Source: Mojavia pulchra JT2-VF2
GTDB lineage: Bacteria > Cyanobacteriota > Cyanobacteriia > Cyanobacteriales > Nostocaceae
Length of the DNA: 64,000 bases
Reading direction: 5' to 3'
Assembly (NCBI GenBank): GCA_019359325.1
Contig: JAHHHN010000005.1
Coordinates: forward strand, 248,001 to 312,000
Shown: piece after piece, positions 45,456-53,675 of the stretch
How positions within the stretch are numbered: the stretch's first letter is position 1
Layout: every line of letters begins with the position of its first letter
Made by a program: the position numbers and the translations under genes
The notes under the pieces: generated by a model
The model's database searches: none
What the model was told of the DNA's origin: nothing
What the model saw: the letters and a program-made list of their open reading frames with translations, nothing else

Positions 45456-45761
45456 TTGTTATCAAAAGTTGCTGTGCTAGAACTAATTTCTTTTTTAATT
45501 AATGGGATTCAACCTTTTATAGTCCCCATTTGCTTTGTCAGCGCTTGGGCTATAATTATTCTCTGTGCTTGGAGTTTGTGGACGGCAGCGCGAGACAGTG
45601 TTACTACAGCCAAGCAAATGCATCAAATACCTTGTACTGGCTGCCAATTTTTTACTGAGGATTACCGCCTCAAATGCACAGTACGTCCTTCCATTGCTAA
45701 CACAGAAGAAGCGATCAATTGTCGTGATTATCAAGCAAAGACCAATCCTTACCTGTACTAG
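45456..45761 (+). CDS. Conserved cyanobacterial hypothetical with one membrane helix and Cys motif
   Basis: About 100 residues: one membrane helix (about 20-42, VPICFVSAWAIIILCAW), a short coil, then CTGCQFFTEDYRLKCTVRP and CRDY at the C-terminus. The four cysteines and charged residues look like a small metal or iron-sulfur site. I recall similar proteins from other filamentous cyanobacteria but no function. The start is uncertain: TTG at 45456 abuts the chlG terminator, and the GTG at 45474 would also fit. Confidence 0.7.
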   Translation: MLSKVAVLELISFLINGIQPFIVPICFVSAWAIIILCAWSLWTAARDSVTTAKQMHQIPCTGCQFFTEDYRLKCTVRPSIANTEEAINCRDYQAKTNPYLY

Positions 45762-45824
45762 TACAGTGGTGAGTGGTCAGTTGCTCCCTGCTCCTCTGCT
45801 TCCCAATCCCCAGTCCCCAACCCC

Positions 45825-46778
45825 TTAACCAATTTCTAGTAAAACCTTTAAAACACCTCGATTCTGAGCGTGTTCAAAAGCTGCAATCCCTTCTGTCAGG
45901 GGGTAGCGGGCATGAATCAGAGGTTGTACGTCTACTTGTTCCTTAGCTAGCACTTCGAGTGCAGCCGCAAAGGGGCCACAGCGCGAACCAATTAGAGTAA
46001 TCTCGTCTACTACCAACGACGAAGCATCTAAGTTAAGATTGCCAGCATAGGTACTCTTGAGTATCAATGTACCTCTAGAACGTAGGGCGCGGCGAGCGAT
46101 CGCAAATCCTTCTGGATTACCTGTACACTCTACTGAGATATCAAAATATCTATCTGTAACACTGTCTACTAAACCAGTTTTAATGTCTCGTGCCTCTAGG
46201 TTGGCGAGTTTTTCTCGATGGCGTCCCACTACCAAAAGTTCACAACCAGTTAAAGCTATTGTCTGCGCTACCAGTTGTCCCAGTTTGCCATCACCAACTA
46301 CTAGCACCCGGTCATCTGCACCTAAGGCTACTTGCTGCTGAATTTCTAAAGCTGCTGCTAATGGTTCAGTAAATGTTGCTACTTCGGTTGGCACATTATC
46401 CGGTACAAGATGTAAATTTTCTATCGGCAAACAAAGATACTCAGCAAAGGCTCCGTGGCGGTTGACAATGCCAAGTACAGTACGGTTTTCACAGTGAGTA
46501 GGCTGGCCACTGCGACAGAACCGACAACGCCCACAGACAGCGTTAATTTCTCCAACTACTCGCTGATTCATTAGGTGTTCTGGCCCTTGCTCAACAACAC
46601 CGACAAATTCGTGCCCTAGAATGCCAGCGTAAGGATAGTAACCTCTGAGCAATTCTAGGTCAGTGTTACAAACACCCGCACGCAAGACACGCACCAGTGC
46701 TTCTCCATGTGGCGGCTGTGGAATCGGTATGTCCGTGCGTAGGTGCAATTGGTTGTTTTCGAGCCAGAGTCCTTTCAT
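45825..46778 (-). CDS. Zinc-dependent alcohol dehydrogenase-like (MDR) oxidoreductase
   Basis: 317 residues from the ATG that gives MKGLWLENNQLHLR. Catalytic zinc ligands are GVCNTDLE and GHEFVGVVE; the structural zinc loop is CGRCRFCRSGQPTHC (four Cys). The coenzyme-binding motif VVGDGKLGQLVAQ follows. Substrate is unknown. The frame extends 51 codons further upstream, but that part is not conserved-looking and starts without a ribosome binding site. The 3' side carries a short STRR tract (CTCCCTG, CCCCAGT). Confidence 0.9.
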   Translation of the reverse strand: MKGLWLENNQLHLRTDIPIPQPPHGEALVRVLRAGVCNTDLELLRGYYPYAGILGHEFVGVVEQGPEHLMNQRVVGEINAVCGRCRFCRSGQPTHCENRTVLGIVNRHGAFAEYLCLPIENLHLVPDNVPTEVATFTEPLAAALEIQQQVALGADDRVLVVGDGKLGQLVAQTIALTGCELLVVGRHREKLANLEARDIKTGLVDSVTDRYFDISVECTGNPEGFAIARRALRSRGTLILKSTYAGNLNLDASSLVVDEITLIGSRCGPFAAALEVLAKEQVDVQPLIHARYPLTEGIAAFEHAQNRGVLKVLLEIG

Positions 46779-46896
46779 TGTAAGCTTTGAAACAAAAAAG
46801 GTGCGGATGGATAAAGGCTGAACTACAAAACAATAACAGGTATCTTGTACGTTTGAGACATGAGCAATTAATTTTTTATTTAATCCGGTATAAAAA

Positions 46897-47496
46897 TTAA
46901 GTATAAAATCCACTATTGCTAGTCTCAGCAACTTCAGTAGAGTTTAAATTGTTGGAATTTGACTCAATTTTGCTTAACCAAATTACTAAATCATCTGCGT
47001 GTACTGCGATTTCACTCCCTAAAGTTTTGATATATAGAAGTCCGTCGCTAATAGTTAAATCTCTTAGGGGATACCATGTATTTCGGGTTCTGATCAAAAG
47101 TTGTAATGGAATGCCTCGCTGTGAAGCATATTTACGATATTTCCACCAAGCACGCCATAGGATGACAGATTTGGTGCAATGCATTTTATAGCCTTGTGGT
47201 ATTTGGCAGTAGCGATACTGATAGAAACCCCGATGATCTACTTCTCCCGTAAGAATGTAACTGTACTCAGCTAATGCTTCATTCATCAGTTCCCAATAGG
47301 ATGAAGTTGCATGAATCGAGAATTCTGGTGGTGTTTGATTGAATTGGGCTGTAGCAATCACGCCCTCGGATTTTGCAATAACTTGGTTGCTGTTATATAC
47401 TGCTTGCGCCTTCAAAGACGGGTTTGCCAATAAAACTTCTTTTTTCTGGATAGAGTGCCCAACAAACTCTCGCATCAACTCTTGATTAGATAACAT
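46897..47496 (-). CDS. Conserved hypothetical protein
   Basis: About 199 residues from the internal ATG (MLSNQELMREFVGHSIQ), which I prefer; the open frame reaches 47556. Recognisable blocks are PEFSIHATSSYWELMNEALA and CQIPQGYKMHCTKSVILWRA. The next block, RNTWYPLRDLTISDGLLYIKT, is followed by DDLVIWL. No signal peptide or membrane helix. Not recognised; the composition is that of a soluble cyanobacterial protein. Confidence 0.68.
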   Translation of the reverse strand: MLSNQELMREFVGHSIQKKEVLLANPSLKAQAVYNSNQVIAKSEGVIATAQFNQTPPEFSIHATSSYWELMNEALAEYSYILTGEVDHRGFYQYRYCQIPQGYKMHCTKSVILWRAWWKYRKYASQRGIPLQLLIRTRNTWYPLRDLTISDGLLYIKTLGSEIAVHADDLVIWLSKIESNSNNLNSTEVAETSNSGFYT

Positions 47497-47658
47497 GACA
47501 GTTCGATACTCAGTAATTCGTTGTTGAGAAATTCCCAACACAATATGGATTAGCAATTATAGTGCTAATTTTCCTGTCAAGAGTGGTGTTAATTGATGTC
47601 GATATGTTGTGGTATTCCAGAAACGTGGTAGCACAATAGTATAAATATCAAAGGCGAG

Positions 47659-48465
47659 TTAGATTTTTACATTTTTTAAAAAAGGTGTAAAAACTGGAAC
47701 TAATTCTGAGCGACTAACAACAAGGGTAGGGAAAGAGCGATCGCTATAATCCTCCCCAGGAGTTAAAGGAAACGGCTCGGACTTCAGCGATCGCCAAGTG
47801 CCACCAGCTGCCTGAACAATTACCCAAGCCCCTGCTAAGTCCCAAACTTTTGGTGTGGCTTCAATACCACCTAATGTTGCCCCAGTCGCCACCGTCAAGA
47901 AGTTATAGCTAGCCACACCCAACATCCGAATTTTGCAGGGAAAGCCTGGTTGCATAGCTGGGGTGCTGCGGGAACAGAGGTTGAAAAAGTGATTGTTGGT
48001 GGGCGCATCAGGACTTGCGTGGATGGGGTGATGATTGAGGAATGCCCCAGTTGGCGCTGCTAATCCAGATGAGCCTTCCCAGAATCCGTGAAAAGCTTGT
48101 ACTAGTGTTGGCGCGTAAACATAACCAAAAACAGGTACTCCTTGATACAGTAAACCAAGAGAAATTGTCCAGATGGGAATGCCGCGCGTAAAGTTGGTTG
48201 TACCATCCAAGGGGTCAATTACCCAACACCATTCTGTACCGGGAAAAACGCGATCACCCTCTTCGCTCAAAATGCCATAACCAGAGAAAGTAGAAGCGAT
48301 CGCATCCCGAATTTCTTGATCTGCCCACTTATCTGCTTTTGTTACCAAACTGCCATCGGCTTTTTGCAAAGCCTGCACCTGCCCAAAATCTTGCATCAGT
48401 TGCTTGCCCACTCTGGTAGTGGTAGTTTGGGCAAAATCGAGAATCGTTGTCCAAAAATCACTCAT
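47659..48465 (-). CDS. Inositol-monophosphatase-family phosphatase
   Basis: 268 residues with all metal-binding motifs of the family: ILSEEGD, WVIDPLDGTTNFTRGIPIWT and WDLAGAWVIVQAAGG. It would dephosphorylate inositol phosphate or another sugar phosphate such as histidinol phosphate or NADP-related substrates; the family does not allow a firm choice. Stands alone on the minus strand next to the PucC-type gene. Confidence 0.92.
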   Translation of the reverse strand: MSDFWTTILDFAQTTTTRVGKQLMQDFGQVQALQKADGSLVTKADKWADQEIRDAIASTFSGYGILSEEGDRVFPGTEWCWVIDPLDGTTNFTRGIPIWTISLGLLYQGVPVFGYVYAPTLVQAFHGFWEGSSGLAAPTGAFLNHHPIHASPDAPTNNHFFNLCSRSTPAMQPGFPCKIRMLGVASYNFLTVATGATLGGIEATPKVWDLAGAWVIVQAAGGTWRSLKSEPFPLTPGEDYSDRSFPTLVVSRSELVPVFTPFLKNVKI

Positions 48466-48544
48466 TGATTATTTCTCGCGTAAAGATGCTTCCAAGGCAA
48501 GCATTTGAGTAGTGCTGAGTTTAGCACTCAACACTCACTGTTTT

Positions 48545-49978
48545 TCAATCTAAATCACTTTCTAAAACAGAAGCGATCGCTTGCTTAGTACTAGTTTGAA
48601 ATTCTGTCACATTCACTCGGTTGAGGAACCAAATCGATACCACCATACCGACAGCTTCTAAAAGAAATACTAGCCCATAAGCTAGTTCTAAGCTGGGCAG
48701 CAGTTTGCGACCTATATCCAAAACCGTACCGCCAATGACCACTGCCACGCCACGAGATACTGACTGCGCTAGCCCCCATGCTCCAATAAATGTGCCAGCG
48801 GCTTCTGCTGCTGTGAGATCCAGCATCAAGCTAATTGCTGCCGTAGTTAAAAAACCAGTAGCTAAACCGAACAAGACCAAACCTAGTTTCAAGAAGGCTG
48901 GATTAGCAGAAAATCCTGATATACCCAGTAATAACGCGGCGAATGCAACCAAAACACAACCCAGGCGTGCAGTTCTGCGCTTACCCAAACGCGGCACAAT
49001 GAAAAAGCCAGTAACACCGTAAGCAATTAATATACCTGTTCCGTAATAAACATTCAGTTTGGTGCTTTCTGCCAGAGGCATTTTAAACACCTGACCCGCA
49101 TAAGGTTCTAAAATTGGGTCTTGCATAAACAAGCTGACGGTCATCACCAGTAAAAAGGTGAAAAACAGACCAGTTTGCGGGCTTGCTGTCAAGATTGCCC
49201 AAGCATTGCCCAGAGTAATGCTGTCTTCTCGGTTTGCCAGTGCGGAACGTTGAGAATGTTGGGAATACTTTTTTTCTACACCTAACGTTGCCGCGATCGC
49301 CAGCCCAAATACAATTGCTGGGACAACAATAAACAGTTTATTGACTGCTGCTTGTAAGGTCGCTATGTTCGCTTCTGGTGTTAATTGCCTCAGTAAGCTG
49401 GAACTAATAATTGCCCCAACAATAATCCCCACCATCAGCATTGACCAAACAACACCGACTACTTTAGAACGGTTATCTTCTTCAGAGATATCTACTAACA
49501 AAGCAGCGAAAGCAGTACCACTAGCACAAATTGCTAAACCGTAAACAGCAAAAACTAAAGACAGCAGCGCTGTCCAGCCAATAGTTTCCGTTGTCCATAC
49601 CCAGCCACCTGCAATAGTTGCGGCAGTATTCAGCTGCCACATTACTTGTACAGCTAAAAATGCAGCGATCGCCAATATTGCCGCACCCACCCAAACATAA
49701 GCTGTACGATGATAGCCCCACATCGGCTTGGCATCAGATATCTGACCGAACCAGATACGCGAAGGCGAAACAAATGCTGGTAGTGCTAGCACTATCGACA
49801 CTAGCGTTGCCGGAATCGCTATTTCTTGAATCATGACTCTGTTGAGTACCCCCAGAGTCAAAATCGACATCATGCTCAACCCCATTTGAAAGAGGCCAAG
49901 CCTAAACATAGTGAACAGATTCACTCTTGACACAACTGGGGATTTTGCCTCGCTATCAAACACATCACCGCTTGCCAT
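48545..49978 (-). CDS. PucC/LhaA-type (BCD family) chlorophyll delivery membrane protein
   Basis: 477 residues with about twelve membrane helices of the MFS fold. Family-specific sequences are VNLFTMFRLGLFQMGLSMMS, VLNRVMIQEIAIPATLVSIV and PSRIWFGQISDAKP. Relatives in purple bacteria (PucC, LhaA) help assemble light-harvesting complexes by handling bacteriochlorophyll. The cyanobacterial members are thought to do so for chlorophyll proteins. Nearby chlG, two genes away on the other strand, fits a chlorophyll-handling neighbourhood. Confidence 0.9.
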   Translation of the reverse strand: MASGDVFDSEAKSPVVSRVNLFTMFRLGLFQMGLSMMSILTLGVLNRVMIQEIAIPATLVSIVLALPAFVSPSRIWFGQISDAKPMWGYHRTAYVWVGAAILAIAAFLAVQVMWQLNTAATIAGGWVWTTETIGWTALLSLVFAVYGLAICASGTAFAALLVDISEEDNRSKVVGVVWSMLMVGIIVGAIISSSLLRQLTPEANIATLQAAVNKLFIVVPAIVFGLAIAATLGVEKKYSQHSQRSALANREDSITLGNAWAILTASPQTGLFFTFLLVMTVSLFMQDPILEPYAGQVFKMPLAESTKLNVYYGTGILIAYGVTGFFIVPRLGKRRTARLGCVLVAFAALLLGISGFSANPAFLKLGLVLFGLATGFLTTAAISLMLDLTAAEAAGTFIGAWGLAQSVSRGVAVVIGGTVLDIGRKLLPSLELAYGLVFLLEAVGMVVSIWFLNRVNVTEFQTSTKQAIASVLESDLD

Positions 49979-50021
49979 AGCTACTTTTTCGTATGGTTTA
50001 TCAAAAATAGTCTCTCTTTAA

Positions 50022-50471
50022 TTAAAGATAAACTGTTCGATATTCCAAAAAACCCAGCAATTTCGGGGCATCAATTTTTGGATTTGGCGGTAGAGATGCT
50101 TTCAGGTTATATAATTCATCCACCAGAACCGTACCACCCTCACAAAAATCTATACTGAGATGATAATCTTCAAGCAAAGCAGTTCCAATGAGTGGACGAC
50201 CCATTGCTAATGCTGCAATATTACGCTCAACACCATTCCATAAAACTGTTGCTAAATAAACATCGGTTGCCACACTGGAATTATTAGCGAGGTTTGCGTT
50301 AATATTTATCAGGTAAGGCAAGCCAAGCTCAGTAATGAGAGAAGGTGGAAAGGTTAAGAACCCTTCAAACCCTGTATCAATAACACACTCGATTTCGACA
50401 CCTGAACTTTCTGGGGGAAGAATAATCAAACTCATTCTTGCCTGAAGTCCAACTACAGTCCCGTGTATCAC
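50022..50471 (-). CDS. Clan AA (retropepsin-like) aspartic protease
   Basis: 149 residues. The active-site motif CVIDTGFEGFLTFPPSLI is the Asp-Thr-Gly of a one-domain retropepsin-like protease, and MGRPLIGTALLEDY is the conserved second half. The ATG overlaps the stop of the upstream gene by 4 bp, so both are coupled. Substrate and role of these bacterial single-domain proteases are unknown. Confidence 0.85.
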   Translation of the reverse strand: MIHGTVVGLQARMSLIILPPESSGVEIECVIDTGFEGFLTFPPSLITELGLPYLININANLANNSSVATDVYLATVLWNGVERNIAALAMGRPLIGTALLEDYHLSIDFCEGGTVLVDELYNLKASLPPNPKIDAPKLLGFLEYRTVYL

Positions 50472-50776
50472 TGTGCAGTCCTAAGCAATGTACCACCTAC
50501 TGCATAAACGGCATTAAAACTAATTCTTTCTCCCCAAAGTGCTGCATTGGGTTGCTTGGATTTTAATCGAAGACTTGTTTCGACTAAATCATCACCGATT
50601 TCGTAATCTCCTGTTTCAACATTAATCGAGATAATTTTGCCAATGTTTTCTTCCGTCTCAACTTTGGCACGGATACTTCTTTCATAAAGTTCCTTTCCAC
50701 GTCGGGCAACTTCTTGGCTACTAAGCGTAGGACGGGACATAAATAAATCCCCAATTTGATCTGCTAGATTCTTCAC
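50468..50776 (-). CDS. Small partner protein of the aspartic protease
   Basis: About 102 residues from a GTG, or about 90 from the ATG at 50740. The conserved part is YERSIRAKVETEENIGKIIS, NVETGDYEIGDDLVETSLRL and WGERISFNAVYAVGG. I recall this type of protein upstream of the same protease in other cyanobacteria. It has no DNA-binding motif I can name. The 4-bp overlap with the protease gene makes a two-gene module, arranged like a toxin-antitoxin pair. Confidence 0.8.
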   Translation of the reverse strand: MKNLADQIGDLFMSRPTLSSQEVARRGKELYERSIRAKVETEENIGKIISINVETGDYEIGDDLVETSLRLKSKQPNAALWGERISFNAVYAVGGTLLRTAQ

Positions 50777-50936
50777 TTCATTGTAGAGCAGAAGCTATAC
50801 ATAGCTTAAAAAGCGATCGCTTGCGATATTACAGGGAGATGCGATCGTATCTTAAAATAATGGTCATCGTCAAGATTTTATCGATAAAGTTTCTTGATTT
50901 AAAGCATCTTTATGATGAGCTATATGCCTTATAAAT

Positions 50937-51215
50937 TTAGCTGTAATTTTGACCAAAGTATTTAATAGAAAAATTCAAAAATTCTTTTTCAATTTGATGA
51001 ACCATCTTTCTCAAATGAGTCACTAGAAGATTATAATCTATATCAATTTTACTCCAGAATGCTTCACCAGCGATTTTGGAAATTTTAGGGTGACTGAAGT
51101 GCCATTCTCCTAATTCAAAACACGCTACAAATAAGGGATTTGGGTAAAGACTTAACTCCTTATAAGTCCTGTTTTTCTGGCTTCCTGTTAAAGTGTCTTT
51201 CAAGGATGTAGACAT
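50937..51215 (-). CDS. Possible hypothetical protein, orphan
   Basis: 92 residues with natural-looking composition (LFVACFELGEWHFSHPKISK, then a helical MVHQIEKEFLNFSIKYFG tail). There is no ribosome binding site before the ATG and no family is recognised. The DNA is AT-rich like the methyltransferase-endonuclease gene to which it is divergent, so it may belong to the same acquired block or be a fragment. Confidence 0.4.
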   Translation of the reverse strand: MSTSLKDTLTGSQKNRTYKELSLYPNPLFVACFELGEWHFSHPKISKIAGEAFWSKIDIDYNLLVTHLRKMVHQIEKEFLNFSIKYFGQNYS

Positions 51216-51329
51216 AAAAACAGCTATCGAATAGAAGGATTTACTTAAAGTTCCTCCGATGCCTAATAAACTAACATTTCTTAGTCAATTCACATTTCTT
51301 TAAAGCCTAGTAAAGTCTATCTACCAGTG

Positions 51330-51361
51330 GTTCATTTGAACTAAAATAAGTTCAAATGAAC
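51330..51361. promoter_or_regulatory. Perfect 13-bp inverted repeat upstream of the restriction-modification gene
   Basis: GTTCATTTGAACT-AAAATA-AGTTCAAATGAAC lies 135 bp before the fusion gene and 115 bp before the divergent small frame. Restriction-modification loci commonly have operator repeats for a controller protein, but no controller gene is visible here. Other possibilities are self-regulation by the methyltransferase or a transcription terminator without T-run. Confidence 0.5.
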
Positions 51362-51495
51362 TAATGAATGTGATAATACCTTGAGTTTTGCAGTACTATA
51401 TAGCGTCTGTACACCTTTTAAGGTAAGCTAGAACGCCGCATACTCATCTTTAGTGTATTTTAGTTAAGCAAAATTTCAGTTTAAGAAGTTCGGCA

Positions 51496-53298
51496 ATGGT
51501 AGAAGCAGCACTAGATATTACTTTGGGATCTGAGGAAAATCTTATTCAAGAGTTGGATTTAGTTGACCAAGATAACCCACAAAGTTGGAAAAATAAGTTG
51601 ATTCTCGGTGATTGTTTAGAGGCATTACAAAAGCTGCCTTCTGCAAGCGTTGATTTAATTATCACCTCGCCTCCGTATGCTGATAGTCGGAAAAAAACTT
51701 ATGGAGGAATTTCTCCAGATGAATATACAGATTGGTTCCTTATAAGAGCTTCAGAGCTAAAAAGAGTTTTAAAACCCGAAGGTTCCTTCATTCTTAATAT
51801 CAAGGAGAAAGTTGTTGATGGGCAAAGACATCCATATGTATTGAATTTAATTTTAGGAATGCAGAAACAAGGATGGTTATGGACTGAAGAATATATATGG
51901 CATAAAAAAAATAGTTATCCTGGCAAGTGGTCTAATCGTTTCCGTGACTCCTGGGAGCGTTGCTTACACTTTAACAAGCAAAAGAAATTTAAGATGTATC
52001 AGGAATCTGTAATGGTTCCTATGGGAGATTGGGCAAAGTCGCGTCTCAAAAAGCTGAGTGAGACTGATAGAAGACGCGATAATTCTAAAGTTGACAGTGG
52101 GTTTGGCAAGAATATATCTAACTGGTTGGAGCGTAAAATGGCTTATCCAACTAATGTTTTACATTTAGCAACTGAATGTGGAAATAAAAATCATAGTGCA
52201 GCTTTTCCTAAAAATCTTCCTTCATGGTTTATCAAGCTATTCACTAATTTAGATGATGTAGTTCTTGACCCGTTTGCTGGTTCAGGAACATCTTGTGTGG
52301 CTGCTAAAGAACTAGGGAGAAATTATGTAGGTATTGAAATTAAAAGAGAATATTGCCAACTGGCAGAACTGAATATTAAAACAGCGGTTGCCAATACTCA
52401 GCTTGTGAAAAACAGTAACCAATACCATGAGGAATTAAATGTGGTTGGCTCAGATTATAAAATTTATCACAATTACTTGATTCAGTACGTTCTTACACCT
52501 TTTTATGACAAGAGATTTGAAAAATTGAGCAAATTAAAGCTCAAAGACGTTCTTAAGCGTAAAAATCCTTATTTATTTAAGGCAAAAAATATTGAACGCG
52601 CCCAAGATTTTGTCGATAGTATAATTACTTCATTCCTTTCTTCACAAGAAGAAACCATCTTTGGAAATTTGTTAGAGGGCTTTGCAATACATATATCTGA
52701 AACTTTGTACGGTGGTTTTAAGTCAAAGCTCAACAGTATTGACCTAGAGTTTAAACGGAATGACAACTATTATATTGTAGGTATTAAATCTGGCACGAAT
52801 TGGGGCAACTCTGACCAAATTAGCAAAATGAAAGACAACTTTAAAAAAGCAAGACAGTTTTTGAGAAAACAAGGCATCACCAGCAACATTTTTGCTGTTA
52901 ATGGTTGTATGTATGGTAAGGATAGTAATCCTTTCAAGCAAGATATAGATTCCGATAAAACATACTTCAAATACGCAGGTCAAGAGTTTTGGGAATTCAT
53001 CTCAGAAGATCCCAACCTTTACCAAGAGATGATTGTTCCTATCGGAGAGGAAGCCAAGAAAAAGGATGAACTTTTTAAGTCTACTCTTGACGCAAAAATT
53101 AATGAAATGACCTTTGAGTTCATGCAGTTTTTTACTAGTAACGGTCGTATTGATTGGATTAAGCTTGTGGATTATGTATCTAAGAAAGGGGATGTGAAAT
53201 TAGAAGCCGTAACTCAACAGTTGACATTGGAACTAGAAGGAAGAGATTCAGATTTAGAAGAACCTCTGGATTTAGCAGATGCGCTAGATTTTGAGTAA
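51496..53298 (+). CDS. Single-chain restriction-modification enzyme: DNA methyltransferase fused to a PmeII-like endonuclease
   Basis: 600 residues. The N-terminal 300 are a beta-class DNA methyltransferase: TSPPY (57-61, motif IV) precedes DPFAGSG (258-264, motif I), and SPPY suggests N4-cytosine methylation. The C-terminal 270 residues resemble PmeII-type restriction endonucleases: KNPYLFKAKNIERAQDFVDS, NLLEGFAIHI, SIDLEFKRNDNYYIVGIKSG and YAGQEFWEFISEDP. The candidate PD-(D/E)XK residues are Glu394, Asp416, Glu418 and Lys431; the position two before Lys431 is Gly, not acidic. No specificity subunit, separate endonuclease or controller gene is adjacent. The gene is AT-rich without HIP1 sites, suggesting acquisition. 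Fusion seen directly in one frame; activities inferred. Confidence 0.88.
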   Translation: MVEAALDITLGSEENLIQELDLVDQDNPQSWKNKLILGDCLEALQKLPSASVDLIITSPPYADSRKKTYGGISPDEYTDWFLIRASELKRVLKPEGSFILNIKEKVVDGQRHPYVLNLILGMQKQGWLWTEEYIWHKKNSYPGKWSNRFRDSWERCLHFNKQKKFKMYQESVMVPMGDWAKSRLKKLSETDRRRDNSKVDSGFGKNISNWLERKMAYPTNVLHLATECGNKNHSAAFPKNLPSWFIKLFTNLDDVVLDPFAGSGTSCVAAKELGRNYVGIEIKREYCQLAELNIKTAVANTQLVKNSNQYHEELNVVGSDYKIYHNYLIQYVLTPFYDKRFEKLSKLKLKDVLKRKNPYLFKAKNIERAQDFVDSIITSFLSSQEETIFGNLLEGFAIHISETLYGGFKSKLNSIDLEFKRNDNYYIVGIKSGTNWGNSDQISKMKDNFKKARQFLRKQGITSNIFAVNGCMYGKDSNPFKQDIDSDKTYFKYAGQEFWEFISEDPNLYQEMIVPIGEEAKKKDELFKSTLDAKINEMTFEFMQFFTSNGRIDWIKLVDYVSKKGDVKLEAVTQQLTLELEGRDSDLEEPLDLADALDFE

Positions 53299-53316
53299 CG
53301 GAGAGCAAATTATACA

Positions 53317-53478
53317 ATGAGTGAAGCAAACTATCGACAATTAACTGAAGCAGAATTACGGGAATATATAAAGCATCATCCCCAGGATGAAGAAGCCTTT
53401 CAAGACTATCTGAGGATTGTGAGAGCCAAGCCAAATAGAGTTGTGGTTAGCACAGTGAACAGTTGGAGGCTGGGTTAA
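53317..53478 (+). CDS. Small DUF6887-like protein
   Basis: 53 residues starting MSEANYRQLTEAELREYIKH and continuing HPQDEEAFQDYLRI with a basic tail. It matches the pattern of very small cyanobacterial proteins that I remember as DUF6887, usually paired with a DUF6888 gene; the partner is missing here. GGAG stands 14 nt before the ATG. Only 18 bp separate it from the methyltransferase-endonuclease stop codon, so it is probably cotranscribed. Confidence 0.6.
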   Translation: MSEANYRQLTEAELREYIKHHPQDEEAFQDYLRIVRAKPNRVVVSTVNSWRLG

Positions 53479-53675
53479 GGAAAAGACTGGCATTGTAAAC
53501 CGCGATCGCATAAATATCACATAGTACTGACCCCAAAACCGCTTGTAGTTTAGGTTTTCCATTTTTAATACCACAAGCGTTTCTTACTTTTGACCTATTA
53601 GGATTATCAGATTCAGAATTTTGTTGCTAACGCTACACTAAAAAAGTAAAGAAATGTAAATATGTAGATATTGCG

